Shown piece after piece: positions 1 through 15,000 of a stretch of DNA of 64,000 bases. This DNA comes from Micromussa lordhowensis. Its lineage: Eukaryota; Cnidaria; Anthozoa; Scleractinia; Lobophylliidae. A program made the position numbers and the translations under genes. The notes under the pieces were generated by a model. The model was not told where the DNA came from, did no database searches, and saw only the letters and a program-made list of their open reading frames with translations. The stretch is taken from NCBI GenBank assembly GCA_964020085.1, contig OZ026600.1:10680448-10744447 (forward strand), written 5' to 3'. Numbering within the stretch: position 1 is the first letter of the stretch; every line of letters begins with the position of its first letter.

Positions 1-3000
1 TTTGCAGCCAAATTGGACCTAAAATGTTGTTTTATACCTTTGACGTTTAATTTGTATGGAAAGCCCGTTTTCTATTCTTAACATCTTTAAGCGAAACTGT
101 GCTGTACAGACTTGGATCTGCATCTTTTAGGCAAATTTTACGTGAAATGTTGATTATGTCTCAAAAACACAGTTTTGGGTTCTGCACATGTAAAGACTGG
201 AAAAAGCACTTTTCAATCAAATCAGACATCAAATGGCGATTTTGGCTCAAAAACACAGCTTTGGCTGTTGTAAGCTGTAAAAAATTGAAAGTGACCAATT
301 TGAAGTGAAATGTCGATTATGGCTGAAAACACAGTTTTCGCTTCTGTAAGATGTTAAGACTACAAAATATACTTTGCAGCCAAATTGGACCTAAAATGTT
401 GTTTTATACGTTTGACGTTCAATTTGATTGGAAAGCCCGTTTTCCATTCTTAACATGTTTAAGCGAAACTGTGCTTTACAGACTTGGATCTGCATGTTTT
501 AGGCACATTTTACGTGAAATGTTGATTTATGACTCAAAAACACAGTTTTGGGTTCTGGAGATGTAAAGACTGGAAAAAGCACCTTTTAATCAAATCAGAC
601 ATCAAATGGCGATTTTGGCTCAAAAACACAGCTTTGGCTGTTGTAAGCTGTAAAAAATTGAAACTGACCAATTTGACGTAAAATGTCGATTATGGCTAAA
701 AACACAGTTTTCGCTTCTGTAAGATGTTGAGACTACAAAATATACATTGAGCCAAATTGGACCTAAAATGTTGTTTCAAATATTTAAAGTCTAATTTGGT
801 TGGAAGGGCTTTTTCTATTCTTAACATCTTTCAGCGAAACTGTGCTGTACAGACTTGGATCTGCATCTTTTAGGCAAATTTTACGTGAAATGTCGATTAT
901 GTTTAAAAAACACAGTTTTGGGTTCTGCAGATGTAAAGACTTTAAAAAGCACTTTTCAATCAAATCAGACATCAAATGGCGATTTTGGCTCAAAAACACA
1001 GCTTTGGCTGCTGTAAAATGTAAAAAATTGAAACTGACCAATTTGACGTGAAATGTCGATTATGGCTGAAAACACAGTTTTCGCTTCTGTAAGATGTTAA
1101 GACTACAAAATATACTTTGCAGCCAAATTGGACCTAAAATGTTGTTTTATACCTTTGACGTTTAATTTGTATGGAAAGCCCGTTTTCTATTCTTAACATG
1201 TTTAAGCGAAACTGTGCTGTACAGACTTGGATCTGCATCTTTTAGGCAAATTTTACGTGAAATGTTGATTATGTCTCACAAACACAGTTTTGGGTTCTGC
1301 AGATGTAAAGACCTGAAAAAGCACCTTTCAATCAAATTAGACATCAAATGGCGATTTTGGCTCAAAAACACAGCTTTGGCTGTTGTAAGCTGTAAAAAAT
1401 TGAAAGTGACCAATTTGACGTGAAATGTCGATTATGGCTGAAAACACAGTTTTAGCTTCTGTAAGATGTTAAGACTACAAAATATACTTTGCAGCCAAAT
1501 TGGACCTAAAATGTTGTTTTATACCTTTGACGTTTAATTTGTATGGAAAGCCCGTTTTCTATTCTTAACATGTTTAAGCGAAACTGTGCTGTACAGACTT
1601 GGATCTGCATCTTTTAGGCACATTTTACGTGAAATGTTGATTATGTCTCAAAAACACAGTTTTGGGTTCTGGAGATGTAAAGACTGGAAAAAGCACCTTT
1701 CAATCAAATCAGACATCAAATGGCGATTTTGGCTCAAAAACACAGCTTTGGCTGTTGTAAGCTGTAAAAAATTGAAACTGACCAATTTGACGTAAAATGT
1801 CGATTATGGCTAAAAACACAGTTTTCGCTTCTGTAAGATGTTGAGACTACAAAATGTACATTGAGCCAAATTGGACCTAAAATGTTGTTTCAAACATTTA
1901 AAGTCTAATTTGGTTGGAAGGGCTTTTTCTATTCTTAACATCTTTCAGCGAAACTGTGCTGTACAGATTTGGATCTGCATCTTTTAGGCAAATTTTACGT
2001 GAAATGTCGATTATGTTTAAAAAACACAGTTTTGGGTTCTGCAGATGTAAAGACTTTAAAAAGCACTTTTCAATCAAATCAGACATCAAATGGCGATTTT
2101 GGCTCAAAAACACAGCTTTGGCTGCTGTAAAATGTAAAAAATTGAAAGTGACCAATTTGACGTGAAATGTCGATTATGGCTGAAAACACAGTTTTCGCTT
2201 CTGTAAGATGTTAAGACTACAAAATATACTTTGCAGTCAAATTGGACCTAAAATGTTGTTTTATACCTTTGACGTTTAATTTGTATGGAAAGCCCGTTTT
2301 CTATTCTTAACATCTTTAAGCGAAACTGTGCTGTACAGACTTGGATCTGCATCTTTTAGGCAAATTTTACGTGAAATGTTGATTATGTCTCACAAACACA
2401 GTTTTGGGTTCTGCAGATGTAAAGACCTGAAAAAGCACCTTTCAATCAAATCAGACATCAAATGGCGATTTTGGCTCAAAAACACAGCTTTGGCTGTTGT
2501 AAGCTGTAAAAAATTGAAAGTGACCAATTTGACGTGAAATGTCGATTATGGCTGAAAACACAGTTTTCGCTTCTGTAAGATGTTAAGACTACAAAATATA
2601 CTTTGCAGCCAAATTGGACCTAAAATGTTGTTTTATACCTTTGACGTTTAATTTGTATGGAAAGCCCGTTTTCTATTCTTAACATCTTTAAGCGAAACTG
2701 TGCTGTACAGACTTGGATCTGCATCTTTTAGGCAAATTTTACGTGAAATGTTGATTATGTCTCACAAACACAGTTTTGGGTTCTGCAGATGTAAAGACCT
2801 GAAAAAGCACCTTTCAATCAAATCAGACATCAAATGGCGATTTTGGCTCAAAAACACAGCTTTGGCTGTTGTAAGCTGTAAAAAATTGAAAGTGACCAAT
2901 TTGACGTGAAATGTCGATTATGGCTGAAAACACAGTTTTCGCTTCTGTAAGATGTTAAGACTACAAAATATACTTTGCAGCCAAATTGGACCTAAAATGT

Positions 3001-6000
3001 TGTTTTATACCTTTGACGTTTAATTTGTATGGAAAGCCCGTTTTCTATTCTTAACATCTTTAAGCGAAACTGTGCTGTACAGACTTGGATCTGCATCTTT
3101 TAGGCAAATTTTACGTGAAATGTTGATTATGTCTCAAAAACACAGTTTTGGGTTCTGCACATGTAAAGACTGGAAAAAGCACTTTTCAATCAAATCAGAC
3201 ATCAAATGGCGATTTTGGCTCAAAAACACAGCTTTGGCTGTTGTAAGCTGTAAAAAATTGAAAGTGACCAATTTGACGTGAAATGTCGATTATGGCTGAA
3301 AACACAGTTTTCGCTTCTGTAAGATGTTAAGACTACAAAATATACTTTGCAGCCAAATTGGACCTAAAATGTTGTTTTATACGTTTGACGTTCAATTTGA
3401 TTGGAAAGCCCGTTTTCCATTCTTAACATGTTTAAGCGAAACTGTGCTTTACAGACTTGGATCTGCATGTTTTAGGCACATTTTACGTGAAATGTTGATT
3501 TATGACTCAAAAACACAGTTTTGGGTTCTGGAGATGTAAAGACTGGAAAAAGCACCTTTCAATCAAATCAGACATCAAATGGCGATTTTGGCTCAAAAAC
3601 ACAGCTTTGGCTGTTGTAAGCTGTAAAAAATTGAAACTGACCAATTTGACGTAAAATGTCGATTATGGCTAAAAACACAGTTTTCGCTTCTGTAAGATGT
3701 TGAGACTACAAAATGTACATTGAGCCAAATTGGACCTAAAATGTTGTTTCAAACATTTAAAGTCTAATTTGGTTGGAAGGGCTTTTTCTATTCTTAACAT
3801 CTTTCAGCGAAACTGTGCTGTACAGATTTGGATCTGCATCTTTTAGGCAAATTTTACGTGAAATGTCGATTATGTTTAAAAAACACAGTTTTGGGTTCTG
3901 CAGATGTAAAGACTTTAAAAAGCACTTTTCAATCAAATCAGACATCAAATGGCGATTTTGGCTCAAAAACACAGCTTTGGCTGCTGTAAAATGTAAAAAA
4001 TTGAAAGTGACCAATTTGACGTGAAATGTCGATTATGGCTGAAAACACAGTTTTCGCTTCTGTAAGATGTTAAGACTACAAAATATACTTTGCAGCCAAA
4101 TTGGACCTAAAATGTTGTTTTATACCTTTGACGTTTAATTTGTATGGAAAGCCCGTTTTCTATTCTTAACATCTTTAAGCGAAACTGTGCTGTACAGACT
4201 TGGATCTGCATCTTTTAGGCACATTTTACGTGAAATGTTGATTATGTCTCAAAAACACAGTTTTGGGTTCTGGAGATGTAAAGACTGGAAAAAGCACCTT
4301 TCAATCAAATCAGACATCAAATGGCGATTTTGGCTCAAAAACACAGCTTTGGCTGTTGTAAGCTGTAAAAAATTGAAACTGACCAATTTGACGTAAAATG
4401 TCGATTATGGCTAAAAACACAGTTTTCGCTTCTGTAAGATGTTGAGACTACAAAATGTACATTGAGCCAAATTGGACCTAAAATGTTGTTTCAAACATTT
4501 AAAGTCTAATTTGGTTGGAAGGGCTTTTTCTATTCTTAACATCTTTCAGCGAAACTGTGCTGTACAGATTTGGATCTGCATCTTTTAGGCAAATTTTACG
4601 TGAAATGTCGATTATGTTTAAAAAACACAGTTTTGGGTTCTGCAGATGTAAAGACTTTAAAAAGCACTTTTCAATCAAATCAGACATCAAATGGCGATTT
4701 TGGCTCAAAAACACAGCTTTGGCTGCTGTAAAGTGTAAAAAATTGAAAGTGACCAATTTGACGTGAAATGTCGATTATGGCTGAAAACACAGTTTTCGCT
4801 TCTGTAAGATGTTAAGACTACAAAATATACTTTGCAGTCAAATTGGACCTAAAATGTTGTTTTATACCTTTGACGTTTAATTTGTATGGAAAGCCCGTTT
4901 TCTATTCTTAACATCTTTAAGCGAAACTGTGCTGTACAGACTTGGATCTGCATCTTTTAGGCAAATTTTACGTGAAATGTTGATTATGTCTCACAAACAC
5001 AGTTTTGGGTTCTGCAGATGTAAAGACCTGAAAAAGCACCTTTCAATCAAATCAGACATCAAATGGCGATTTTGGCTCAAAAACACAGCTTTGGCTGTTG
5101 TAAGCTGTAAAAAATTGAAAGTGACCAATTTGACGTGAAATGTCGATTATGGCTGAAAACACAGTTTTCGCTTCTGTAAGATGTTAAGACTACAAAATAT
5201 ACTTTGCAGCCAAATTGGACATAAAATGTTGTTTTATACGTTTGACGTTTAATTTGATTGGAAAGCCCGTTTTCCATTCTTAACATGTTTAAGCGAAACT
5301 GTGCTGTACAGACTTGGATCTGCATCTTTTAGGCAAATTTTACGTGAAATGTTGATTATGTCTCAAAAACACAGTTTTGGGTTCTGGAGATGTAAAGACT
5401 GGAAAAAGCACCTTTCAATCAAATCAGACATCAAATGGCGATTTTGGCTCAAAAACACAGCTTTGGCTGTTGTAAGCTGTAAAAAATTGAAACTGACCAA
5501 TTTGACGTAAAATGTCGATTATGGCTAAAAACACAGTTTTCGCTTCTGTAAGATGTTGAGACTACAAAATATACATTGAGCCAAATTGGACCTAAAATGT
5601 TGTTTCATACATTTAAAGTCTAATTTGATTGGAAAGCGCTTTTTCCATTCTTAACATCTTTCAGCGAAACTGTGCTGTACAGACTTGGATCTGCATCTTT
5701 TAGGCACATTTTACGTGAAATGTTGATTTATGACTCAAAAACACAGTTTTGGGTTCTGGAGATGTAAAGACTGGAAAAAGCACCTTTTAATCAAATCAGA
5801 CATCAAATGGCGATTTTGGCTCAAAAACACAGCTTTGGCTGTTGTAAGCTGTAAAAAATTGAAACTGACCAATTTGACGTAAAATGTCGATTATGGCTAA
5901 AAACACAGTTTTCGCTTCTGTAAGATGTTGAGACTACAAAATATACATTGAGCCAAATTGAACCTAAAATGTTGTTTCATACACTTAAAGTCTAATTTGG

Positions 6001-9000
6001 TTGGAAGGGCTTTTTCTATTCTTAACATCTTTCAGCGAAACTGTGCTGTACAGACTTGGATCTGCATCTTTTAGGCAAATTTTACGTGAAATGTCGATTA
6101 TGTTTAAAAAACACAGTTTTGGGTTCTGCAGATGTAAAGACTTTAAAAAGCACTTTTCAATTAAATCAGACATCAAATGGCGATTTTGGCTCAAAAACAC
6201 AGCTTTGGCTGCTGTAAAATGTAAAAAAATTGAAAGTGACCAATTTGACGTGAAATGTCGATTATGGCTGAAAACACAGTTTTCGCTTCTGTAAGATGTT
6301 AAGACTACAAAATATACTTTGCAGCCAAATTGGACCTAAAATGTTGTTTTATACCTTTGACGTTTAATTTGTATGGAAAGCCCGTTTTCTATTCTTAACA
6401 TCTTTAAGCGAAACTGTGCTGTACAGACTTGGATCTGCATCTTTTAGGCAAATTTTACGTGAAATGTTGATTATGTCTCAAAAACACAGTTTTGGGTTCT
6501 GCACATGTAAAGACTGGAAAAAGCACTTTTTAATGAAATCAGACATCAAATGGCGATTTTGGCTCAAAAACACAGCTTTGGCTGTTGTAAGCTGTAAAAA
6601 ATTGAAAGTGACCAATTTGAAGTGAAATGTCGATTATGGCTGAAAACACAGTTTTCGCTTCTGTAAGATGTTAAGACTACAAAATATACTTTGCAGCCAA
6701 ATTGGACCTAAAATGTTGTTTTATACGTTTGACGTTCAATTTGATTGGAAAGCCCGTTTTCCATTCTTAACATGTTTAAGCGAAACTGTGCTTTACAGAC
6801 TTGGATCTGCATGTTTTAGGCACATTTTACGTGAAATGTTGATTTATGACTCAAAAACACAGTTTTGGGTTCTGGAGATGTAAAGACTGGAAAAAGCACC
6901 TTTTAATCAAATCAGACATCAAATGGCGATTTTGGCTCAAAAACACAGCTTTGGCTGTTGTAAGCTGTAAAAAATTGAAACTGACCAATTTGACGTAAAA
7001 TGTCGATTATGGCTAAAAACACAGTTTTCGCTTCTGTAAGATGTTGAGACTACAAAATATACATTGAGCCAAATTGGACCTAAAATGTTGTTTCAAATAT
7101 TTAAAGTCTAATTTGGTTGGAAGGGCTTTTTCTATTCTTAACATCTTTCAGCGAAACTGTGCTGTACAGACTTGGATCTGCATCTTTTAGGCAAATTTTA
7201 CGTGAAATGTCGATTATGTTTAAAAAACACAGTTTTGGGTTCTGCAGATGTAAAGACTTTAAAAAGCACTTTTCAATCAAATCAGACATCAAATGGCGAT
7301 TTTCGCTCAAAAACACAGCTTTGGCTGCTGTAAAATGTAAAAAATTGAAACTGACCAATTTGACGTGAAATGTCGATTATGGCTGAAAACACAGTTTTCG
7401 CTTCTGTAAGATGTTAAGACTACAAAATATACTTTGCAGCCAAATTGGACCTAAAATGTTGTTTTATACCTTTGACGTTTAATTTGTATGGAAAGCCCGT
7501 TTTCTATTCTTAACATGTTTAAGCGAAACTGTGCTGTACAGACTTGGATCTGCATCTTTTAGGCAAATTTTACGTGAAATGTTGATTATGTCTCAAAAAC
7601 ACAGTTTTGGGTTCTGCAGATGTAAAGACTGGAAAAAGCACTTTTCAATCAAATCAGACATCAAATGGCGATTTTGGCTCAAAAACACAGCTTTGGCTGT
7701 TGTAAGCTGTAAAAAATTGAAAGTGACCAATTTGACGTGAAATGTCGATTATGGCTGAAAACACAGTTTTCGCCTCTGTAAGATGTTAAGACTACAAAAT
7801 ATACTTTGCAGCCAAATTGGACCTAAAATGTTGTTTTATACGTTTGACGTTTAATTTGATTGGAAAGCCCGTTTTCCATTCTTAACATGTTTAAGCGAAA
7901 CTGTGCTTTACAGACTTGGATCTGCATCTTTTAGGCACATTTTACGTGAAATGTTGATTTATGACTCAAAAACACAGTTTTGGGTTCTGGAGATGTAAAG
8001 NNNNNNNNNNNNNNNNNNNNNNNNNNNNNNNNNNNNNNNNNNNNNNNNNNNNNNNNNNNNNNNNNNNNNNNNNNNNNNNNNNNNNNNNNNNNNNNNNNNN
8101 NNNNNNNNNNNNNNNNNNNNNNNNNNNNNNNNNNNNNNNNNNNNNNNNNNNNNNNNNNNNNNNNNNNNNNNNNNNNNNNNNNNNNNNNNNNNNNNNNNNN
8201 TGTTAAGACTACAAAATATACATTGCAGCCAAATTGGACCTAAAATGTTGTTTTATACGTTTGACGTTTAATTTGATTGGAAAGCGCTTTTTCCATTCTT
8301 AACATCTGTCAGCGAAACTGTGCTGTGTATACAGACTTGGATCTGCAAATTTTAGGCAAATTTTACGTGAAATGTCGATTATGTCTCACAAACACAGTTT
8401 TGGGTTCTGCAGATGTAAACACTGGAAAAAGCACTTTTCAATCAAATTATACATCAAATGGCGATTTTGGCTCAAAAAACACAGCTTTGGCTGCTGTAAG
8501 ATGTAAAAACTTGAAACTGACCAATTTGACGTGAAATGTCGATTATGGCTGAAAACACAGTTTTCGCTTCTGTAAGATGTTAAGACTAGAAAATATCCAT
8601 TGTAGACAAATTGGACCTAAAATGTTGTTTTATACATTTGACCTCTAATTTGATATAATAGTGCTTTTTCAAGTCTTTACACCTTCCAGCGAAACTGTGG
8701 TTTTTTTTATTTTGGCTCAAAAAACACAGCTTTGGCTGCTGTAAGATGTAAAAACTTGAAACTGACCAATTTGACGTGAAATGTCGATTATGGCTGAAAA
8801 CACAGTTTTCGCTTCTGTAAGATGTTAAGACTACAAAATATACATTGCAGCCAAATTGGATCTAAAATGTTGTTTTATACGTTTGACGTTTAATTTGGTT
8901 GGAAAGCGCTTTTTCCATTCTTAAAATCTGTCAGCGAAACTGTGCTGTGTATACGACTTGGATCTGCAAATTTTAGGCAAATTTTACGTGAAATGTCGAT

Positions 9001-12000
9001 TATGTCTCAGAAACACAGTTTTGGGTTCTGCAGATGTAAAGACTGGAAAAAGCACCTTTCAATCAAATCAGACATCAAATGGCGATTTTGGCTCAAAAAC
9101 ACAGCTTTGGCTGCTGTAAAATGTAAAAAATTGAAACTGACCAATTTGACGTGAAATGTCGATTATTGCTGAAAACACAGTTTTCGCTTCTGTAAGATGT
9201 TAAGACTACAAAATATACTTTGCAGCCAAATTGGACCTAAAATGTTGTTTTATACATTTGACGTTTAATTTGATTGGAAAGCCCGTTTTCTATTCTTAAC
9301 ATCTTTAAGCGAAACTGTGCTTTACAGTCTTGGATCTGCATCTTTTAGGCAAATTTTACGTGAAATGTTGATTATGTCTCAAAACACAGTTTCGGGTTGT
9401 GCAGATGTAAACACTGGAAAAAGCACTTTTCAATCAAATTAGACATCAAATGGCGAAATTGGCTCAAAAAACACAGCTTTGGCTGCTGTAAGGTGTAAAA
9501 ACTTGAAACTGACCAATTTGACGTGAAATGTCGATTATGGCTGAAAACACAGTTTTCGCTTCTGTAAGATGTTAAGACTAGAAAATATCCATTGTAGACA
9601 AATTGGACCTAAAATGTTGTTTTATACATTTGACCTCTAATTTGATATAATAGTGCTTTTTCAAGTCTTTACACCTTCCAGCGAAACTGTGTTTTTTTTG
9701 ATTTTGGCTCAAAAAACACAGCTTTGGCTGCTGTAAGATGTAAAAACTTGAAACTGACCAATTTGACGTGAAATGTCGATTATGGCTGAAAACACAGTTT
9801 TCGCTTCTGTAAGATGTTAAGACTACAAAATATACATTGCAGCCAAATTGGATCTAAAATGTTGTTTTATACGTTTGACGTTTAATTTGATTGGAAAGCG
9901 CTTTTTCCATTCTTAAAATCTGTCAGCGAAACTGTGCTGTGTATACGACTTGGATCTGCAAATTTTAGGCAAATTTTACGTGAAATGTCGATTATGTCTC
10001 AGAAACACAGTTTTGGGTTCTGCAGATGTAAAGACTGGAAAAAGCACCTTTCAATCAAATCAGACATCAAATGGCGATTTTGGCTCAAAAACACAGCTTT
10101 GGCTGCTGTAAATGTAAAAAATTGAAACTGACCAATTTGACGTGAAATGTCGATTATTGCTGAAAACACAGTTTTCGCTTCTGTAAGATGTTAAGACTAC
10201 AAAATATACTTTGCAGCCAAATTGGACCTAAAATGTTGTTTTATACATTTGACGTTTAATTTGATTGGAAAGCCTGTTTTCTATTCTTAACATCTTTAAG
10301 CGAAACTGTGCTTTACAGACTTGGATCTGCATCTTTTAGGCAAATTTTACGTGAAATGTTGATTATGTCTCAAAACACAGTTTCGGGTTGTGCAGATGTA
10401 AACACTGGAAAAAGCACTTTTCAATCAAATTAGACATCAAATGGCGATTTTGGCTCAAAAAACACAGCTTTGGCTGCTGTAAGGTGTAAAAACTTGAAAC
10501 TGACCAATTTGACGTGAAATGTCGATTATTGCTGAAAACACAGTTTTCGCTTCTGTAAGATGTTGACTACAAAACATACTTTGCAGCCAAATTGGACCTA
10601 AAATGTTGTTTTATACGTTTGACGTTTAATTTGATTGGAAAGCGCGTTTTCCATTCTTAACATGTTTAAGCGAAACTGTGGTGTACAGACTTGGATCTGC
10701 ATCTTTTAGGCAAATTTTACGTGAAAAGTCGATTATGTCTCAAAAACACAGTTTCGGGTTGTGCAGATGTAAACACTGGAAAAAGCACTTTTCAATCAAA
10801 TTAGACATCAAATGGCGATTTTGGCTCAAAAAACACAGCTTTGGCTGCTGTAAGATGTAAAAACTTGAAACTGACCAATTTGACGTGAAATGTCGATAAT
10901 GGCTGAAAACACAGTTTTCGCTTCTGTAAGATGTTAAGACTAGAAAATATCCATTGTAGACAAATTGGACCTAAAATGTTGTTTTATACATTTGACCTCT
11001 AATTTGATATAATAGTGCTTTTTCAAGTCTTTACACCTTCCAGTGAAACTGTGGTTTACAGACTTGGATCTGCGCATTTTAGTCAAATTTGCCGTGAATC
11101 TTCAATTATGTTCAAAAACACAGTTTTGGTTCTGTAACATGTAGAGCCTGGAAAAACCCATTTTCAATCAAATTAGACATCAAATGGTGATTTTGGCTCA
11201 AAAACACAGCTTTGGCTGTTGTAAGCTGTACAAACTTGAAACTGACCACTTTGACGTGAAATGTCGATTATGGCTGAAAACACAGTTTTCGCTTCTGTAA
11301 GATGTTAAGACTACAAAATAAACATTGCAGCCAAATTGGACCTAAAATGTTGTTTCATACATTTAAAGTCTAATTTGATTGGAAATCGCTTTTTCCATTC
11401 TTAACATTTTTCAGCGAATCTGTGCTGTACAGACTTGGATCTGCATCTTTTAGGCACATTTTACGTGAAATGTTGATTATGTCTCAAAAACACAGTTTTG
11501 GATTCTGCAGATGTAAAGACTGGAAAAAGCACCTTTCAATCAAATCAGACATCAAATGGCGATTTTGGCTCAAAAACACAGCTTTGGCTGCTGTAAAATG
11601 TAAAAAATTGAAACTGACCAATTTGACGTGAAATGTCGATTATGGCTGAAAACACAGTTTTCGCTTCTGTAAGATGTTAAGACTACAAAATATACTTTGC
11701 AGCCAAATTGGACCTAAAATGTTGTTTTATACCTTTGACGTTTAATTTGTATGGAAAGCCCGTTTTCTATTCTTAACATCTTTAAGCGAAACTGTGCTGT
11801 ACAGACTTGGATCTGCGTCTTTTAGGCAAATTTTACGTGAAATGTTGATTATGTCTCAAAAACACAGTTTTGGGTTCTGCAGATGTAAAGACTGGAAAAA
11901 GCACCTTTCAATCAAATCAGACATCAAATGGCGATTTTGGCTCAAAAACACAGCTTTGGCTGCTGTAAAATGTAAAAAATTGAAACTGACCAATTTGACG

Positions 12001-15000
12001 TGAAATGTCGATTATTGCTGAAAACACAGTTTTCGCTTCTGTAAGATGTTAAGACTACAAAATATGCTTTGCAGCCAAATTGGACCTAAAATGTTGTTTT
12101 ATACATTTGACGTTTAATTTGATTGGAAAGCCCGTTTTCTATTCTTAACATCTTTAAGCGAAACTGTGCTTTACAGACTTGGATCTGCATCTTTTAGGCA
12201 AATTTTACGTGAAATGTTGATTATGTCTCAAAACACAGCTTCGGGTTGTGCAGATGTAAACACTGGAAAAAGCACTTTTCAATCAAATTAGACATCAAAT
12301 GGCGATTTTGGCTCAAAAAACACAGCTTTGGCTGCTGTAAGATGTAAAAACTTGAAACTGACCAATTTGACGTGAAATGTCGATTATTGCTGAAAACACA
12401 GTTTTCGCTTCTGTAAGATGTTGACTACAAAACATACTTTGCAGCCAAATTGGACCTAAAATGTTGTTTTATACGTTTGACGTTTAATTTGATTGGAAAG
12501 CCCGTTTTCTATTCTTAACATCTTTAAGCGAAACTGTGCTTTACAGACTTGGATCTGCATCTTTTAGGCAAATTTTACGTGAAATGTCGATTATGTCTCA
12601 AAAACACAGTTTCGGGTTGTGCAGATGTAAACACTGGAAAAAGCACTTTTCAATCAAATTAGACATCAAATGGCGATTTTGGCTCAAAAAACACAGCTTT
12701 GGCTGCTGTAAGATGTAAAAACTTGAAACTGACCAATTTGACGTGAAATGTCGATTATGGCTGAAAACACAGTTTTCGCTTCTGTAAGATGTTAAGACTA
12801 GAAAATATCCATTGTAGACAAATTGGACCTAAAATGTTGTTTTATACATTTGACCTCTAATTTGATATAATAGTGCTTTTTCAAGTCTTTACACCTTCCA
12901 GCGAAACTGTGGTTTTTTTGATTTTGGCTCAAAAAACACAGCTTTGGCTGCTGTAAGATGTAAAAACTTGAAACTGACCAATTTGACGTGAAATGTCGAT
13001 TATGGCTGAAAACACAGTTTTCGCTTCTGTAAGATGTTAAGACTAGAAAATATCCATTGTAGACAAATTGGACCTAAAATGTTGTTTTATACATTTGACC
13101 TCTAATTTGATATAATAGTGCTTTTTCAAGTCTTTACACCTTCCAGCGAAACTGTGGTTTACAGACTTGGATCTGCGCATTTTAGTCAAATTTGCCGTGA
13201 ATCTTCAATTATGTTCAAAAACAGAGTTTTGGTTCTGTAACATGTAGAGCCTGGAAAAACCCATTTTCAATCAAATTAGACATCAAATGGTGATTTTGGC
13301 TCAAAAAAAAAAACAGCTTTGGCTGTTGTAAGCTGTACAAACTTGAAACTGACCACTTTGACGTGAAATGTCGATTATGGCTGAAAACACAGTTTTCGCT
13401 TCTGTAAGATGTTAAGACTACAAAATAAACATTGCAGCCAAATTGGATCTAAAGTGTTGTTTCATACATTTAAAGTCTAATTTGATTGGAAAGCGCTTTT
13501 TCCATTCTTAACATTTTTCAGCGAATCTGTGCTGTACAGACTTGGATCTGCATCTTTTAGGCACATTTTACGTGAAATGTTGATTATGTCTCAAAAACAC
13601 AGTTTTGGGTTCTGCAGATGTAAAGACTGGAAAAAGCACCTTTCAATCAAATCAGACATCAAATGGCGATTTTGGCTTAAAAACACAGCTTTGGCTGTTG
13701 TAAGCTGTAAAAAATTGAAACTGACCAATTTGACGTAAAATGTCGATTATGGCTGAAAACACAGTTTTCGCTTCTGTAAGATGTTAAGACTACAAAATAT
13801 ACTTTGCAGCCAAATTGGACCTAAAATGTTGTTTTATACGTTTGACGTTTAATTTGATTGGAAAGCCCGTTTTCTATTCTTAACATCTTTCAGCGAAACT
13901 GTGCTTTACAGACTTGGATCTGCATCTTTTAGGCAAATTTTACGTGAAATGTTGATTATGTCTCAAAAACACAGTTTTGGGTTCTGCAGATGTAAAGACT
14001 GGAAAAAGCACCTTTCAATCAAATCAGACATCAAATGGCGATTTTGGCTCAAAAACACAGCTTTGGCTGTTGTAAGCTGTAAAAAATTAAAACTGACCAA
14101 TTTGACATGAAATGTCGATTATGGCTGAAAACACAGTTTTCGCTTCTGTAAGATGTTAAGACTACAAAATATACTTTGCAGCCAAATTGGACCTAAAATG
14201 TTGTTTTATACATTTGACCTCTAATTTGATATAATAGTGCTTTTTCAAGTCTTTACACCTTCCAGCGAAACTGTGGTTTTTTTTATTTTGGCTCAAAAAA
14301 CACAGCTTTGGCTGCTGTAAGATGTAAAAACTTGAAACTGACCAATTTGACGTGAAATGTCGATTATGGCTGAAAACACAGTTTTCGCTTCTGTAAGATG
14401 TTAAGACTACAAAATATACATTGCAGCCAAATTGGACCTAAAATGTTGTTTTATACGTTTGACGTTTAATTTGCTTTGAAAGCGCTTTTTCCATTCTTAA
14501 AATCTGTCAGCGAAACTGTGCTGTGTATACAGACTTGGATCTGCAAATTTTAGGCAAATTTTACGTGAATGTCGATTATGTCTCACAAACACAGTTTTGG
14601 GTTCTGCAGATGTAAAGACCTGAAAAAGCACCTTTCAATCAAATCAGACATCAAATGGCGATTCACAGCTTTGGCTGCTGTAAAATGTAAAAAATTGAAA
14701 CTGACCAATTTGACGTGAAATGTCGATTATGGCTGAAAACACAGTTTTCGCTTCTGTAAGATGTTAAGACTACAAAATATACTTTGCAGCCAAATTGGAC
14801 CTAAAATGTTGTTTTATACGTTTGACGTTTAATTTGATTGGAAAGCGCGTTTTCCATTCTTAACATCTTTAAGCGAAACTGTGCTGTACAGACTTGGATC
14901 TGCATCTTTTAGGCAAATTTTACGTGAAACGTCGATTATTTCTCAAAACACAGTTTCGGGTTGTGCAGATGTAAACACTGGAAAAAGCACTTTTCAATCA

